NCBI GenBank assembly: GCA_021778015.1
Contig: JAJYCX010000001.1
Coordinates: 62,001 to 126,000 of the forward strand
Length of the DNA stretch: 64,000 bases
Source: Pseudomonadota bacterium
GTDB taxonomy: Bacteria > Pseudomonadota > Gammaproteobacteria > UBA1113
Direction of reading: 5' to 3'
Shown here: positions 9,940 to 19,944 of the stretch, one piece after another
Layout: each line of letters begins with the position of its first letter
Numbering within the stretch: position 1 is the first letter of the stretch
Position numbers and translations under genes: made by a program
The notes under the pieces: model-generated
Database searches by the model: none
What the model saw: only the letters and a program-made list of their open reading frames with translations
What the model was told of the DNA's origin: nothing

Positions 9940-10185
9940 ATGGGACAAAATATCGGCAAAAATATCCGTAAAGACGTGAAAGACTTTATTTTGAATCAAC
10001 AATTAAGCGGTTATAGGTTTACAAGCAATGATCTCGATGGCAAAGCAGAAGAATATATTGCGAGTATGGCAAATCAGTATGGCATTAAGCTTTATATTGC
10101 AAAATGAGATCTTAAGGGTGACGAATATAAAATCACACACGATGAGTATTTTATCAATGTGATAGATACTGTGACACAAACATGA
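9940..10185 (+). pseudogene. Small hypothetical ORF interrupted by a TGA
   Basis: ATG at 9940 opens a 55-residue frame (start MGQNIGKNIRKDVKDF) ending at TGA 10105-10107. The same frame then continues for 25 codons with plausible coding character (DLKGDEYKITHDEYF) to TGA 10183-10185. I do not recognise the family. The content is hydrophilic, with no membrane segment or known motif. The sequence just upstream (9841-9939) is in frame but low-complexity and T/G-rich, and it looks non-coding. It is either a tiny protein of 55 residues or the remnant of a longer gene; the continuation past the stop favours decay. No neighbour clarifies its job. Confidence 0.35.
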
Positions 10186-10216
10186 TTATATTGCTAAATA
10201 ATAGCTCGATACTACG

Positions 10217-10294
10217 GCGGGGTGTCACGGTGACGGGGCCCCCGGCGCGCGCAGGCACGAGCACGACGGGGTGGTCTCCGTGACAGGACCCCGC
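10217..10294. repeat. GC-rich imperfect inverted repeat
   Basis: A strikingly GC-rich block in an AT-rich intergenic region. The left arm (10217-10230, GCGGGGTGTCACGG) is an imperfect inverted match to the right arm (10278-10294, CCGTGACAGGACCCCGC), with a G/C-rich centre between. No ORF spans it. It could be a MITE remnant or a structured RNA. Apart from this and the palindrome at 10361-10417, the gap 10186-10478 shows nothing else I can name. Confidence 0.5.
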
Positions 10295-10360
10295 AAGCTA
10301 GGAACTATAACGATCACGCCCTAGGTCTAATCACAATAGATGCAAGTTCACACAAAAACC

Positions 10361-10417
10361 TGAATTGAAACTGGATCCCCGACTGCGGCCTCACGGCCTG
10401 GTCGAGGATGACAAAGC
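10361..10417. repeat. Family A palindromic element, right half (A1)
   Basis: Carries the CTGGATCCCCGACTGCGGCC ... GGTCGAGGATGACAA half of the family A element seen complete elsewhere in the window. The left half is missing. It lies downstream of the dehydrogenase gene ending at 10479. Confidence 0.85.
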
Positions 10418-10478
10418 GCTGATTTGAAATCATAGCATGGATTAAATACCCATCTTCATGGACGATGGGTAAAAGCAG

Positions 10479-11993
10479 CTAAAGATTAAACTCAATCCCC
10501 TGCGCTAACGGCAAATCATTACCCCAATTGATGGTATTGGTTTGGCGTCGCATATAGGCTTGCCATGCATCGGAACCGGATTCACGGCCACCGCCGGTTT
10601 CTTTTTCGCCACCAAAAGCGCCGCCAATTTCTGCACCGGAAGTGCCTATGTTGACATTGGCTATGCCGCAATCGCTGCCGCAGGCCGATAAAAACTGCTC
10701 TGCTTCGCGCACATCTTGCGTGAATATAGCAGAGGATAAACCTTGCTTAACATTGTTATGTAAAGCAATGGCTTCATCCAACGTATCGTAAGTCATCACA
10801 TATAAAATAGGCGCGAAAGTTTCGCGTTGTACCACTGACCAATCGTTGTGTGCTTGAATGATAGTAGGTTCCACAAAATAACCCTTAGCATTGATTCTAT
10901 GCCCTCCTACCAAAACTTCGCCGCCTAACTCTCGTGCTTCGGCAATGGCATTTTCATAGTCTTTGACGGCGTCACTGCTGATCAATGGCCCCATGTGATT
11001 GTGTTTATCCAAAGGATCGCCCACTTTCACTTGTTGATACGCTTTCACTAAACGAGGCACTAAAGTCGCAGCCAATGATTTATGAATGATTAAACGTCTA
11101 GTGGTGGTGCAACGCTGCCCTGCAGTACCCACCGCGCCAAATACGATTGCTGGTACGGCTAAATTGAAATCGGCCGAAGGCGTGACGATAATGGCATTAT
11201 TGCCACCTAGCTCTAATAAACTTTTACCAAAACGCTTACTCACCACTTCGGCTACGTGACGGCCTGCCGCTGTTGAACCTGTGAAAGAAACCAAAGCCAC
11301 GCGTTCGTCGTGTATGAATTTTTCGGCGATATCGCGTTCGGAAATAAATACAGAAAAAATAGGTGGATAATTATGCGCTTTTAACACCGCATTACAAATA
11401 TGTTGCACCGCTATAGCGCACAGCGGCACTTGCCGTGATGGTTTCCACACTACACTATTGCCACAAATGGCTGCTATAAAAGCATTCCATGCCCAGACCG
11501 CCACTGGAAAATTAAAAGCAGAAATCACGCCAACCACGCCGAGTGGATGCCACTGATCATACATGCGATGTTTAGGACGCTCCGAATGCATGGTCTTACC
11601 ATATAACATACGCGATTGGCCTACAGCAAAATCGGCGATATCGATCATCTCTTGCACTTCACCATCGCCTTCTACTTTAGATTTACCCATTTCTAAAGCC
11701 ACTAAAGATCCTAAAGCATCTTTTTGCGCCCGCAAGGCCTCGCCCATCAAACGCACCAATTCACCACGTTTAGGCGCAGGCACTTTACGCCATGCTACGC
11801 TGGCTTTTTGCGCAGCCGCTATAATTTTTTCATAATCTTGGGCATCGATTAATTTAACCGCAGCTAAACGTTCATCGCTGGAAGGATTCAAAGAATCTAA
11901 AGATTTAGCACTCCCCGCAAACCATTTTTCACCGCCTATACAACCACCATCGTTCAAGTCGGTTAAATTCAGTTGTTGTAAAATGGTTTTCAT
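10479..11993 (-). CDS. Aldehyde dehydrogenase, ALDH7/AmaB type
   Basis: NAD(P)-dependent aldehyde dehydrogenase of about 504 residues. It resembles the ALDH7 (antiquitin, alpha-aminoadipate semialdehyde dehydrogenase, AmaB) branch, which oxidises allysine to 2-aminoadipate in lysine breakdown. The catalytic Cys is in [12 protein letters not shown], the general-base Glu in [10 protein letters not shown], and the fold landmarks FNFPVAVW and [11 protein letters not shown] are present. The ending [21 protein letters not shown] is typical of ALDH7. Start ATG at 11993. A lysine/saccharopine-dehydrogenase-like gene lies 0.8 kb away on the same strand, which supports a lysine role. Substrate assignment is by family only. 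Confidence 0.85.
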   Translation of the reverse strand: MKTILQQLNLTDLNDGGCIGGEKWFAGSAKSLDSLNPSSDERLAAVKLIDAQDYEKIIAAAQKASVAWRKVPAPKRGELVRLMGEALRAQKDALGSLVALEMGKSKVEGDGEVQEMIDIADFAVGQSRMLYGKTMHSERPKHRMYDQWHPLGVVGVISAFNFPVAVWAWNAFIAAICGNSVVWKPSRQVPLCAIAVQHICNAVLKAHNYPPIFSVFISERDIAEKFIHDERVALVSFTGSTAAGRHVAEVVSKRFGKSLLELGGNNAIIVTPSADFNLAVPAIVFGAVGTAGQRCTTTRRLIIHKSLAATLVPRLVKAYQQVKVGDPLDKHNHMGPLISSDAVKDYENAIAEARELGGEVLVGGHRINAKGYFVEPTIIQAHNDWSVVQRETFAPILYVMTYDTLDEAIALHNNVKQGLSSAIFTQDVREAEQFLSACGSDCGIANVNIGTSGAEIGGAFGGEKETGGGRESGSDAWQAYMRRQTNTINWGNDLPLAQGIEFNL

Positions 11994-12184
11994 AAAAAAC
12001 TCCTGTAATTATATTGATGATGGGAACGGATATTTCTATGCTAGCATAGTTACCGCATAGGAGCGAGTAGCTGCCCCTCTATTTTCTGGTTAAAATTTGC
12101 GCTGTTTTGTCGTGTAATATCCGCTCTCTCATGCTAAACCTTTAATTTTGTGTTATGATTTTAAAAAGTCAGAGGAAGATTACC

Positions 12185-12556
12185 ATGAGCCAATACATCC
12201 GCACGCATTTAATCAGCAATGAACACATCGTTTTTGAAACCACCTATCATTGGATTATTTTTACCAGCGTATTTGCAATCGTTACTTTATTTTTATCGCC
12301 GATCATTCAATTCAACACATCGGAATTTTGTATTACCAATCGACGTATTGTCGTTAAATTGGGATGGATACGATTGAAGATTACAGAAATGAGTTTAAGT
12401 AAAGTTGAAAGTATCGAAGTAGATCAAAACCTATTGGGACGATTATTGGGTTATGGCACCCTAAGCCTTCATGGCACAGGCGGTACGATAGAAAAATTCT
12501 TCTACGTAAAACAGCCCTTAGAGTTTAAAAACGAATTTGATAGGTTGTCTCAATGA
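12185..12556 (+). CDS. Small membrane protein with bacterial PH domain
   Basis: A 123-residue protein. A membrane segment (about residues 20-42) is followed by a bacterial Pleckstrin-homology domain (bPH2, YdbS/YdbT type) with the usual core ITNRRIVVKLGWIR, SLSKVESIEV and GYGTLSLHGTGG. Molecular function is unknown for most of these proteins, which are small inner-membrane components. ATG at 12185 is chosen over the in-frame ATG at 12155 because a GAGGA ribosome-binding site (12174-12178) sits before it. It stands alone, convergent with the saccharopine-dehydrogenase-like gene and divergent from the aldehyde dehydrogenase. Confidence 0.75.
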   Translation: MSQYIRTHLISNEHIVFETTYHWIIFTSVFAIVTLFLSPIIQFNTSEFCITNRRIVVKLGWIRLKITEMSLSKVESIEVDQNLLGRLLGYGTLSLHGTGGTIEKFFYVKQPLEFKNEFDRLSQ

Positions 12557-12634
12557 GGGGTAACTCACTCATATATACCTATCGCCAATGAAGATGCCAG
12601 ATTTGAATAAACGTATTTAACTTTAATCGAAGCT

Positions 12635-12710
12635 TTGTCATTCTCGACGAAGTCGGGAATCCAGTTTCAAATCAAGTTTTACCTGGATCCCCGCTGCGCG
12701 AGGATGACAA
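12635..12710. repeat. Family A palindromic element (A2, shortened)
   Basis: Starts with TTGTCATTCTCGACGAAGTC and ends with GCGAGGATGACAA. A segment of the right arm is missing compared with the 92-bp full copies. The upstream flank (from about 12590, CAATGAAGATG) also matches the outer arm of copies A4 and A5. Confidence 0.85.
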
Positions 12711-12773
12711 TATCGTGGTTCGTGGAGCTTGCAGCGTCCATTTGACGTCTTGATTGGGGCCTTTAAAATATGA

Positions 12774-13871
12774 TCAACTTGCACTGTGCGCATAATACTG
12801 CCCAAAACGATTCGCTAGAAAATCTTCTAATTTAGTATTTTCTTGGTAAACAAATCCTTCTTTTTGACCTTTGCCATTTAGCGTTAAATCAACCATAGCA
12901 CAAATAGACGCTGCTGTAGTGACTTGTATAGCGGACCAACGTTGACCTGCTATATCCTTAGGATATATTTTATAAACTAAATTATCTTCTAAAAATACAC
13001 CGTCAGATTGTCCAGAAACGGAAGCATAGACTAACACTACATCTTGATAAACCTTAGGAATCGCATGCTCTAAAATGGTTTTTAAAGTAGCTCTGTCTTC
13101 ATTTAAACGTAAATCATTCATCAAAAAACGCATTTTCTTGCAATGTCCGGGATAGCGTAAAGTACGATAGTTCATTGTATGCACTTTACCTTGATATAAT
13201 TCCGCTAAACTGCCCAACCCCCCAGAAGTATTAAAAGCTTCATATTGCACGCCGTCTAATGCTACCGCTTCTAAACCTTCTAAGGGTCTAACCCACATTA
13301 AATTGCCATCTACAATCGCTTCGCATAAATTACCGTATTCATTGATTAAGCCATCTGTAGACCAGGTCAACGCATATTTCAGCGCATTATTAGAATTCAC
13401 CGGCAAAGCACCTACACGCATTTTTACCGTATCTAAGGTAGAGAACTTTTTCATAAGATGATGCGTGGCTATGCCTATAAACCCGGGGGCTAAACCACAT
13501 TGCGGCACAAAAGCCGTGCGTGCACCTTCAGCGATTTTTTTTATTGCCGTGGTAACTTCAGTATCTTCTGTCAAGTCAAAATAATGCAGATTAAATTTTT
13601 TAGCGCATTGTGCAACAGCAGGATTACAATAGAAAGGTAAACTGGAGACAATGACATCATGTGGATTATCGCGGACGAATGCATCTAGTTTTTTTTCATC
13701 GTTTACATCCACCACCACTTTACGTAATATGGCGCTTTCTTGTAAACGACGCACATCGTGTCCAGAAAAATCCGTATCTAATAATGTGACCTGGTAATCG
13801 CCGCTGTCTAAAAATAATGTGCTTATTAACGAGCCAATTTTACCGGCTCCGGCTACGATAATTTTATGCAT
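12774..13871 (-). CDS. Saccharopine dehydrogenase family / lysine 6-dehydrogenase-like protein
   Basis: 365 residues. The N-terminal Rossmann motif GAGKIGSLIST and the following VTLLDTD mark an NAD(P)-binding domain. DVIVSSLPFYCN and FVPQCGLAPGF are typical of the saccharopine dehydrogenase-like and lysine-6-dehydrogenase group. These enzymes interconvert lysine, saccharopine or allysine. With the ALDH7-type gene upstream of it on the map, a short route from lysine through allysine to 2-aminoadipate is plausible but inferred. Start ATG at 13871, 24 bp after the S1/P1 nuclease stop, so all of 12774-15118 could be one transcript. Confidence 0.8.
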   Translation of the reverse strand: MHKIIVAGAGKIGSLISTLFLDSGDYQVTLLDTDFSGHDVRRLQESAILRKVVVDVNDEKKLDAFVRDNPHDVIVSSLPFYCNPAVAQCAKKFNLHYFDLTEDTEVTTAIKKIAEGARTAFVPQCGLAPGFIGIATHHLMKKFSTLDTVKMRVGALPVNSNNALKYALTWSTDGLINEYGNLCEAIVDGNLMWVRPLEGLEAVALDGVQYEAFNTSGGLGSLAELYQGKVHTMNYRTLRYPGHCKKMRFLMNDLRLNEDRATLKTILEHAIPKVYQDVVLVYASVSGQSDGVFLEDNLVYKIYPKDIAGQRWSAIQVTTAASICAMVDLTLNGKGQKEGFVYQENTKLEDFLANRFGQYYAHSAS

Positions 13872-13895
13872 CTATACACTCCTTAGGCCAATTCC

Positions 13896-14738
13896 TTAAG
13901 GCATAGCGTACCATGCATTTAAATTTTGCGCCAGCCTATAGCCCGCCAAAACAATTTGCTTTTCACAAACAATTTGCGCATTTTTTTGTACTTTTAGGCT
14001 GACCGAATGCTGCGGCGCCGCTTCATAAGCATATTCTACCGCCAAGGAATGACTATCCTTTGCCCAGTCTAGAGGCTCCTTATCGGCTAAGGCGGCAGAA
14101 AATTCTTTGGGCGGATACAGTGCTTGCCATTCATTAGCCAATGCTCGTATTTCTCTTTTATTTAAATTTTTATTTTGCGGCCATAAGCCACAACCCCCGT
14201 CCCAAAACGCATGCAAATTAGGATAAGTGTTATCTTGCAACAAATAACGATTGCCTCCCGCATCGCCCTGTGGATAGCTAGAACTGTAATAGCTAATCGT
14301 GTGCAGTGGTTGATGAATATCTCCTAGCCAATGCAGATAAAAACGCAGTGCTGCACCTTGTTCCACAGCGCTCGCTTCTTTATTCTGTAATATGGCGGCA
14401 TCTAATTGTATAGCTGTCACAATATTAGGACTAACTGTTGTTTGATTGAGGCAAACGTCGCTACCGCAATAGGGTAAGTTGATATAATGCCACGTATTGT
14501 ACTCTGATGTGTTAGGGCGGATCCAATCTGCCCAGGCAGCACTATTGCTAAACGATAGAGGATGGGGATACCACGGTCCTGGTGTTTGCAACAATTGCAG
14601 AACGTTTTTTTTGGCATTAGGTGTTAAATTTTCGTAAGCGATTTCTGCGACCAGTTTATGGCCATTGCTGTCCCAGGCGTATAAAGATGGGGATACAATA
14701 ATAATAAAAAGGGATAAAACAACCTTCAACAATCGCAC
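13896..14738 (-). CDS. Secreted S1/P1-type nuclease
   Basis: Zinc-dependent single-strand nuclease or 3'-nucleotidase, exported. A signal peptide (about residues 1-21, ending SLYA) leaves a mature N-terminal Trp, which in this family is a zinc ligand. Further ligands are visible in NGHKLV, AAWADWI, TWHYINLP, LHWLGDIHQPLH and NLHAFWDGG. The 280-residue length is normal. The start appears to be GTG at 14738, overlapping the mutT stop by 13 bp, which suggests coupled translation. A periplasmic or secreted role in nucleic acid scavenging is likely by family. Confidence 0.88.
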   Translation of the reverse strand: MRLLKVVLSLFIIIVSPSLYAWDSNGHKLVAEIAYENLTPNAKKNVLQLLQTPGPWYPHPLSFSNSAAWADWIRPNTSEYNTWHYINLPYCGSDVCLNQTTVSPNIVTAIQLDAAILQNKEASAVEQGAALRFYLHWLGDIHQPLHTISYYSSSYPQGDAGGNRYLLQDNTYPNLHAFWDGGCGLWPQNKNLNKREIRALANEWQALYPPKEFSAALADKEPLDWAKDSHSLAVEYAYEAAPQHSVSLKVQKNAQIVCEKQIVLAGYRLAQNLNAWYAMP

Positions 14739-15118
14739 AATGGTGCGCCCAAGTGCTGCAAAATACGTCTGTTGGGAGGTGGGAAAATGTGTTGTGTCAA
14801 TTGTAATTTATCGACCCAGCGTAATTCATCGGCAGCTAAAGGTTTAGGCTCACCTTGATATTGTTTGACTTGCCAAACACTGAAGAAAATCTTTTTATCC
14901 ATTTCATAGACATAATCAAATAACAGTTCAGCTGATACCACTTTTATCGCCAACTCTTCTTCTAGTTCGCGCGATAAGGCTTCATAGGCCGTTTCCGTTG
15001 CTTCAATTTTACCGCCAGGAAATTCCCAAAATCCAGCTAAGGGTTTTCCCTGTGGGCGCAGCCCTAATAGATATAACCCTTGTTCATTCTGAATAATGCC
15101 GATTACTACATTGAGCAC
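14726..15118 (-). CDS. mutT: MutT-type Nudix hydrolase (8-oxo-dGTP diphosphatase)
   Basis: 130-residue Nudix protein that by family removes 8-oxo-dGTP from the nucleotide pool. The Nudix box is present: GGKIEATET followed by RELEEEL. The EFPGG before the box and the W-V-D segment near the end (DELRWVDKLQL) suit MutT. Start is GTG at 15118 with a GGGG ribosome-binding site about 8 bp upstream. mutT close to secA is common in gammaproteobacteria, which fits the neighbour here. Confidence 0.88.
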   Translation of the reverse strand: MLNVVIGIIQNEQGLYLLGLRPQGKPLAGFWEFPGGKIEATETAYEALSRELEEELAIKVVSAELLFDYVYEMDKKIFFSVWQVKQYQGEPKPLAADELRWVDKLQLTQHIFPPPNRRILQHLGAPLCDC

Positions 15119-15167
15119 AAGCTAACCCCTCATTTTTTTACTTGCCCTATTATAGTTATAACAAACT

Positions 15168-15259
15168 TTGTCATCCTCGACGAAGTCGGGGATCCAGTTT
15201 CAAATCAAGTTTTTCCTGGACCCCCGACTGCGGCCTCGCGGCCTGGTCGAGGATGACAA
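15168..15259. repeat. Family A palindromic element, full copy (A3)
   Basis: A 92-bp copy from TTGTCATCCTCGACGAAGTC to GGTCGAGGATGACAA, with 11-bp perfect termini and an inner inverted repeat around CGGGGATCCAG and CTGGACCCCCG. It fills most of the mutT-secA gap. The 3' flank continues into a longer arm (to about 15306) shared with copy A4. Confidence 0.92.
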
Positions 15260-15316
15260 CGCTCTAGTGTATGACTGCTTTCAACATTATTTTTGCATCT
15301 TCAGCCGATGCCTATA

Positions 15317-18016
15317 CTATCGCACCGCACCATGACATTGCTTAAATTTGCGCCCTGAACCACAAGGACAAACATCGTTGCGACCTGTTTTTTTATCGCT
15401 GCGTGAAAAAGGCAATGTTTTACTATCATCCGGCATAGGCTCTTCGGCAGTGAGATCTTCATGCAAGTAGCGTACCTTACCACTGTCTAATATGCTGGGT
15501 GGTGGTGCTTCAACGGCATTCAGTTCTACTTCATTCGGAACTTCCAATTGCATTAAATTACTGATGATATCGTAACGCAAAGCTTTTAGCATAGCGCCAA
15601 ACAATTCAAATGCTTCACGCTTATATTCTTGTTTAGGATTTTTCTGTGCATAACCACGCAAATGAATACCTTGACGTAAATAATCCATGGTCGCCAGATG
15701 CTCTTTCCAATGTTGATCTAATTGTTGCAACAACACTGCTTTTTCAATATGTCGCATTATGTCTGGATTGACTGATAGCCATTTATTTTCATAGCTGTTT
15801 TGCATGATTTCTTTTATTTTTTGCCTTAAGCCTTCTTCATTCAGTTGATCGTCTTCTGTCAACCAAGTACTCACTGGCAGCGCAACATGAAATGCGCTTT
15901 GAAATTCAGCTTCTAAAGATTCAACAGCCCATTCCTCGGCAAAACTGCCTGGAGCAATGAATTGTTCTATAGTTTCTTCCGTCACATCGCTTAACATCAA
16001 ACGTATCGTTTCAGAAACGTTATCGGCTGCCAACAACGAATTACGTTGCTCATAAATCACCTTACGTTGTTCATTAGCAACATCGTCGTATTCTAGCAAT
16101 TGCTTTCGTATATCGAAGTTAAAACCTTCTACCTTACGTTGTGCTCCCGCAATAATGCGGTTCAACATAGGGTGTTCCATCGCTTCATCGGGTTGCCCTA
16201 AGCGCGCAATAAACCCTGCTACTTTTTCAGAGGCAAAAATACGCAATAAATTGTCATCCATCCCTAGATAAAAGCGACTAGAACCCGGATCGCCTTGACG
16301 CCCAGATCGACCGCGCAACTGATTGTCTATGCGCCTAGATTCGTGACGCTCAGTGCCCAACACATGCAAGCCACCGGCAGCAACTACAATTTCATGACGC
16401 TTTTGCCAATCGGCAGTATGCGCTGCAATATCTTCTGCGGTAGCATTCGTTAAATTTGCTAATTCACTACTCAACTGTCCACCCAAGACTATATCGGTAC
16501 CTCGACCAGCCATATTCGTAGCAATGGTTACCGCTGCAGGTCTACCCGCTTCGGCAATGATAGAAGCTTCGCGTTCATGCTGCTTAGCATTGAGCACTTC
16601 GTGCTTTATTTTTTCAGCCGTCAATAACTTAGATAGATGTTCAGAAATTTCAATAGATATGGTGCCTACTAAAACGGGTTGCTGCTTAGCCACACATTCT
16701 TTGATTTCGGCGACTACTGCTTTAAATTTTTCGTCGCGATTAACATATACTTTATCGGGATAATCCACACGCACTACGTTTCTATTCGGTGGAATGGCTA
16801 CCACTTCTAAGCCATAGATTTGATGAAATTCATAGGCTTCAGTATCCGCGGTTCCGGTCATGCCAGCTAATTTATCATATAATCTAAAATAATTTTGAAA
16901 GGTAATAGAAGCTAGTGTTTGATTTTCACTCTGCACAGCTACGCCTTCTTTGGCTTCTACTGCTTGATGTAAGCCATCCGACCAACGACGTCCTACCATC
17001 AATCGCCCTGTGTGTTCATCGACGATGAAGATTTCATCGTTTTTAACCACATAATCTACATCGCGCTGATAGATAAAATGAGCGCGCAAGGCAGCATTGA
17101 TATGATGCATTAATATTATATTTTGCGCGTCGTATAAGCTTTTGTTCGTTTTAATGAGGTTTGCTTTTATTAACAATTTTTCTATATGCGCATGACCCGC
17201 TTCAGATAAAAACACTTGTTTTGCTTTTTCATCCACATAAAAATCGCCTTCGCTGTCTTCACTGGTTTGACGTGTTAATTGAGGCGCAATCTCATTGATG
17301 CGAGTATACAATTCAGCGCCCCCTTCGGAAGGGCCAGAAATGATCAAAGGTGTACGCGCTTCATCGATTAAAATCGAGTCCACTTCATCGACGATGGCGA
17401 AATAATTATCGCGTTGCACTTTGTTTTGCAGGCTAAAGGCCATATTATCGCGTAGATAATCAAAACCAAATTCATTGTTGGTACCGTAGGTAATGTCAGC
17501 CGAATAAGCGGCGTGTTTTTCTTCGGGGGATATTTGCGATAGATTAATGCCTACCGTTAAGCCTAAAAATTGATAGATAGGTTCCATCCATTGCGCATCC
17601 CGTTTAGCCAAATAATCGTTAACGGTCACGATATGTACACCGCGCCCCGTCAGCGCATTTAAATAAGCCGCTAAGGTAGCCATCAAGGTTTTACCTTCAC
17701 CAGTTAACATTTCGGCAATATTGCCTTCGTGTAACACCATACCGCCTATTAATTGCACATCGAAATGACGCAGTCCTAAAGTACGAGCGGACGCTTCGCG
17801 TGCTGCGGCAAAAGCTTCGGGCAATAAACTGTCCAAAGATTCGCCTTTGGTAAAACGTTCTTTAAATTGTGCAGTTTTTGCCTTGATTTCCTCGTCGCTT
17901 AAGGCTTTAAAATCAGCTTCTAAAGCATTGATGCGCGCAACTTTCTGATACAACTGACGCAAAATGCGGTCATTGCGACTCCCAAAAATACGTTTGACGA
18001 TGTTGGTCAATGCCAT
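15317..18016 (-). CDS. secA: Preprotein translocase ATPase SecA
   Basis: ATP-driven motor of the Sec pathway that pushes unfolded preproteins through SecYEG. About 899 residues. Visible are the N-terminal helix with [11 protein letters not shown], Walker A (MLTGEGKT), DEAD-type box (DEVDSILID), the [10 protein letters not shown] segment, [16 protein letters not shown], the [13 protein letters not shown] arginine-finger region, and a C-terminal zinc finger ([13 protein letters not shown]) that binds SecB. ATG at 18016 is preferred over the TTG at 18022 from spacing to GAGGAA. The gene next to it, in the opposite direction, is dciA/DUF721, a frequent secA neighbour. Confidence 0.97.
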   Translation of the reverse strand: MALTNIVKRIFGSRNDRILRQLYQKVARINALEADFKALSDEEIKAKTAQFKERFTKGESLDSLLPEAFAAAREASARTLGLRHFDVQLIGGMVLHEGNIAEMLTGEGKTLMATLAAYLNALTGRGVHIVTVNDYLAKRDAQWMEPIYQFLGLTVGINLSQISPEEKHAAYSADITYGTNNEFGFDYLRDNMAFSLQNKVQRDNYFAIVDEVDSILIDEARTPLIISGPSEGGAELYTRINEIAPQLTRQTSEDSEGDFYVDEKAKQVFLSEAGHAHIEKLLIKANLIKTNKSLYDAQNIILMHHINAALRAHFIYQRDVDYVVKNDEIFIVDEHTGRLMVGRRWSDGLHQAVEAKEGVAVQSENQTLASITFQNYFRLYDKLAGMTGTADTEAYEFHQIYGLEVVAIPPNRNVVRVDYPDKVYVNRDEKFKAVVAEIKECVAKQQPVLVGTISIEISEHLSKLLTAEKIKHEVLNAKQHEREASIIAEAGRPAAVTIATNMAGRGTDIVLGGQLSSELANLTNATAEDIAAHTADWQKRHEIVVAAGGLHVLGTERHESRRIDNQLRGRSGRQGDPGSSRFYLGMDDNLLRIFASEKVAGFIARLGQPDEAMEHPMLNRIIAGAQRKVEGFNFDIRKQLLEYDDVANEQRKVIYEQRNSLLAADNVSETIRLMLSDVTEETIEQFIAPGSFAEEWAVESLEAEFQSAFHVALPVSTWLTEDDQLNEEGLRQKIKEIMQNSYENKWLSVNPDIMRHIEKAVLLQQLDQHWKEHLATMDYLRQGIHLRGYAQKNPKQEYKREAFELFGAMLKALRYDIISNLMQLEVPNEVELNAVEAPPPSILDSGKVRYLHEDLTAEEPMPDDSKTLPFSRSDKKTGRNDVCPCGSGRKFKQCHGAVR

Positions 18017-18156
18017 AGCCAATTTCTTCCTCTTAATTCTGTATAATCTGTTACCTAATGTGGCCGCTTATTGTACCCTACTTCGGGAAGAAATGCGAAG
18101 TGGCGAATAATGAAGATACGGGATCTTGATGAATACTATGGATTTGAATCAAAGCT

Positions 18157-18187
18157 TTGTCATCCTCGACGAAGTCGGGGATGACAA
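18157..18187. repeat. Family A element, minimal copy (A4)
   Basis: Contains only TTGTCATCCTCGACGAAGTC joined to GGGGATGACAA, so the central part is deleted. Flanks on both sides (about 18112-18236, starting GAAGATAC and ending GCATCTT) match the outer arms of other copies. Confidence 0.85.
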
Positions 18188-18272
18188 CCCTCTAGAGAGT
18201 GATTGCTTTCAGCATTGATCTCGCATCTTGAGATGCATTGAGTATATACTACGTTTTTCGAAGGATAGTTAT

Positions 18273-18575
18273 ATGAGCTACAAAAGCATACAAGAAATTA
18301 TGGCTAAATCCAAAGAGCTGCAAAAAATACAGGCGCATAGCCTCAGCTTGCAAAAAATCAGCGATTTGGTGATACCACTCTTACCTGCAGAATTACAAGA
18401 TCAGGTTAGAATCGCTGATTATCAAAATACTACTTTGTTTTTAGAGTTGAAAAGCGCCGCTCCTGCGCTAACGTTGCGCTTTCAACTGCCCGCATTGTTG
18501 CAAAAATTGTGCTTAAAACCAGGGCTGTATAGGTTGCGCGACATTAAATACTATGTGCAGCCACGGCGGGATTGA
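18273..18575 (+). CDS. dciA: DUF721 / DciA-like protein
   Basis: About 100 residues. It matches the DUF721 (DciA) family, which replaces DnaC/DnaI as loader of the replicative helicase DnaB in many bacteria. The family's core is seen in LSLQKISDLVIPLLP and in TLFLELKSAAPALTLRFQLPAL. ATG at 18273 has an AAGGA ribosome-binding site 7 bp upstream (18261-18265). It is divergent from secA and flanked by family A repeats. It is shorter than many homologues, with only the compact domain and little tail. Function is by family. Confidence 0.72.
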   Translation: MSYKSIQEIMAKSKELQKIQAHSLSLQKISDLVIPLLPAELQDQVRIADYQNTTLFLELKSAAPALTLRFQLPALLQKLCLKPGLYRLRDIKYYVQPRRD

Positions 18576-18594
18576 TTAGAGAATATCGAATAAA

Positions 18595-18757
18595 GATGCG
18601 AACTTTAAAACCAACCTCGGAATCTTGTCATCCTCGATCAGGCCACGAGGCCGCAGTCGGGGATCCAGAAAAAACTTGATTTGAAACTGGATCCCCGACT
18701 TCGTCGAGGATGACAAAGCTTTGACTCAAAATCAACGTACAAGTTAAAGTTCACATC
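18595..18757. repeat. Family A palindromic element with outer inverted repeats (A5)
   Basis: The best complete example. The 92-bp core (18625-18716) is nested inside a 163-bp unit whose ends form a second inverted repeat: GATGCGAACTTTAA at 18595-18608 and TTAAAGTTCACATC at 18744-18757. It lies between dciA and the L,D-transpeptidase gene and has no ORF. Confidence 0.88.
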
Positions 18758-18788
18758 CTCATTGACGATGGGCTATATACCAGTTCTA

Positions 18789-19451
18789 TTAGCACGACAA
18801 GAAGGAAGATTTCTTCAACCAACTAGAATCTGGATAATAAGCAAATACCAATGAACCACCTTGAATAGTGTTGATGGTATCTTTGGCTTCAGCGCGTGGC
18901 AATGCCGGACAACCCCAACTGCGGCCTATGCGCCCTTGAGATTGAGCAGCCGCTTCACTCACATAATCGGCACCATGAAATACCACAGCACGTTGCATAG
19001 CATGATCATTCACACCTGGCTCTAAACCGTCCATACGCAAAGATAAACCATTGTGTCCGATATAAGTATTTTTAGTCACAAAGACACCTAAACTGGATTG
19101 ATGTGAATTAGTCGTATCTGAAAACTTAGTGGGCGTATTATCGCCACTGCCACTGCCATGCGCCACCAATTCATTGAATTTGAGTTTAGCCTTGGCCATG
19201 TCAATCACCCACAAACGTTTTTTCGTTGAAGGTTGTGAATAATCGATAATCGTTAAAAATTGTTTATTGACTACACCTCGCTTGCTGGCGCAATAAAAGG
19301 CTTTTTCAGCCAATTGCAATACTTTAGGGTTAAGTGTACTGGCTTCTTTTAAAATTTGGCCTTCTACATTAGTGCTTGCCTTAGCGGAACCCACCATTGT
19401 CATACTGAGTATCGCTGCACTCGCTAATATTGTTACTTTCTTAAAAAACAT
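18789..19451 (-). CDS. Secreted L,D-transpeptidase-like protein (YkuD_2 family)
   Basis: About 220 residues. A signal peptide (about 1-23, ending GSAKA) is followed by a murein L,D-transpeptidase catalytic-domain-type fold. The active-site signature is visible as VVFHGADYV and, 18 residues later, GRSWGCPALP with the catalytic Cys. It probably acts on peptidoglycan in the periplasm, though enzymes of this subgroup are little studied. ATG at 19451 is chosen because GAGG lies 9 bp upstream and the next residues form the signal peptide; an upstream in-frame ATG would add 14 charged residues. It follows greA by 13 bp, so it may be the last gene of carA-carB-greA. Confidence 0.8.
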   Translation of the reverse strand: MFFKKVTILASAAILSMTMVGSAKASTNVEGQILKEASTLNPKVLQLAEKAFYCASKRGVVNKQFLTIIDYSQPSTKKRLWVIDMAKAKLKFNELVAHGSGSGDNTPTKFSDTTNSHQSSLGVFVTKNTYIGHNGLSLRMDGLEPGVNDHAMQRAVVFHGADYVSEAAAQSQGRIGRSWGCPALPRAEAKDTINTIQGGSLVFAYYPDSSWLKKSSFLSC

Positions 19452-19464
19452 CCGAACATACCTC

Positions 19465-19944
19465 TTATAAATATAAAACTTCATCCACTTCATAACTCAA
19501 TACGCCTCCAGGCGTAGTCACATCCACTGTGTCACCCTGCTCTTTGCCAATTAAGGCGCGCGCTAAAGGTGAATTTACTGAAATCTTACCAATTTTAATA
19601 TTGGCTTCGTCTTCTCCTACTATATGATAACGGATGGTTTCATCCGTATCTAAATTAATTAACTGCACCGTGACACCAAAAATAATACGTCCCGTGTGCG
19701 GCATTTTCGCAATATCAATGATTTGGGCATTACTCAATTTGCCTTCTATCTCTTGAATACGCGTTTCCACAAAACTCTGTTGCTCTTTAGCGGCGTGGTA
19801 TTCCGCATTTTCTTTTAAATCACCATGGGCGCGCGCTTCAGAAATTGCATCTACAATTTTACGACGCGTTACCCGTGTTAATTCATCTAATTCTTTCTGT
19901 AATGCAGCCGCTCCTGCGACTGTCATGGGTGTTTTACTACTCAT
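19465..19944 (-). CDS. greA: Transcription elongation factor GreA
   Basis: 159 residues. GreA rescues backtracked RNA polymerase by stimulating transcript cleavage. It has an N-terminal coiled coil (about 1-75) with the [16 protein letters not shown] tip, and a C-terminal FKBP-like domain with [11 protein letters not shown] and [14 protein letters not shown]. The ATG overlaps the carB stop in an ATGA arrangement, so translation is coupled; carAB-greA order is common in gammaproteobacteria. Confidence 0.97.
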   Translation of the reverse strand: MSSKTPMTVAGAAALQKELDELTRVTRRKIVDAISEARAHGDLKENAEYHAAKEQQSFVETRIQEIEGKLSNAQIIDIAKMPHTGRIIFGVTVQLINLDTDETIRYHIVGEDEANIKIGKISVNSPLARALIGKEQGDTVDVTTPGGVLSYEVDEVLYL

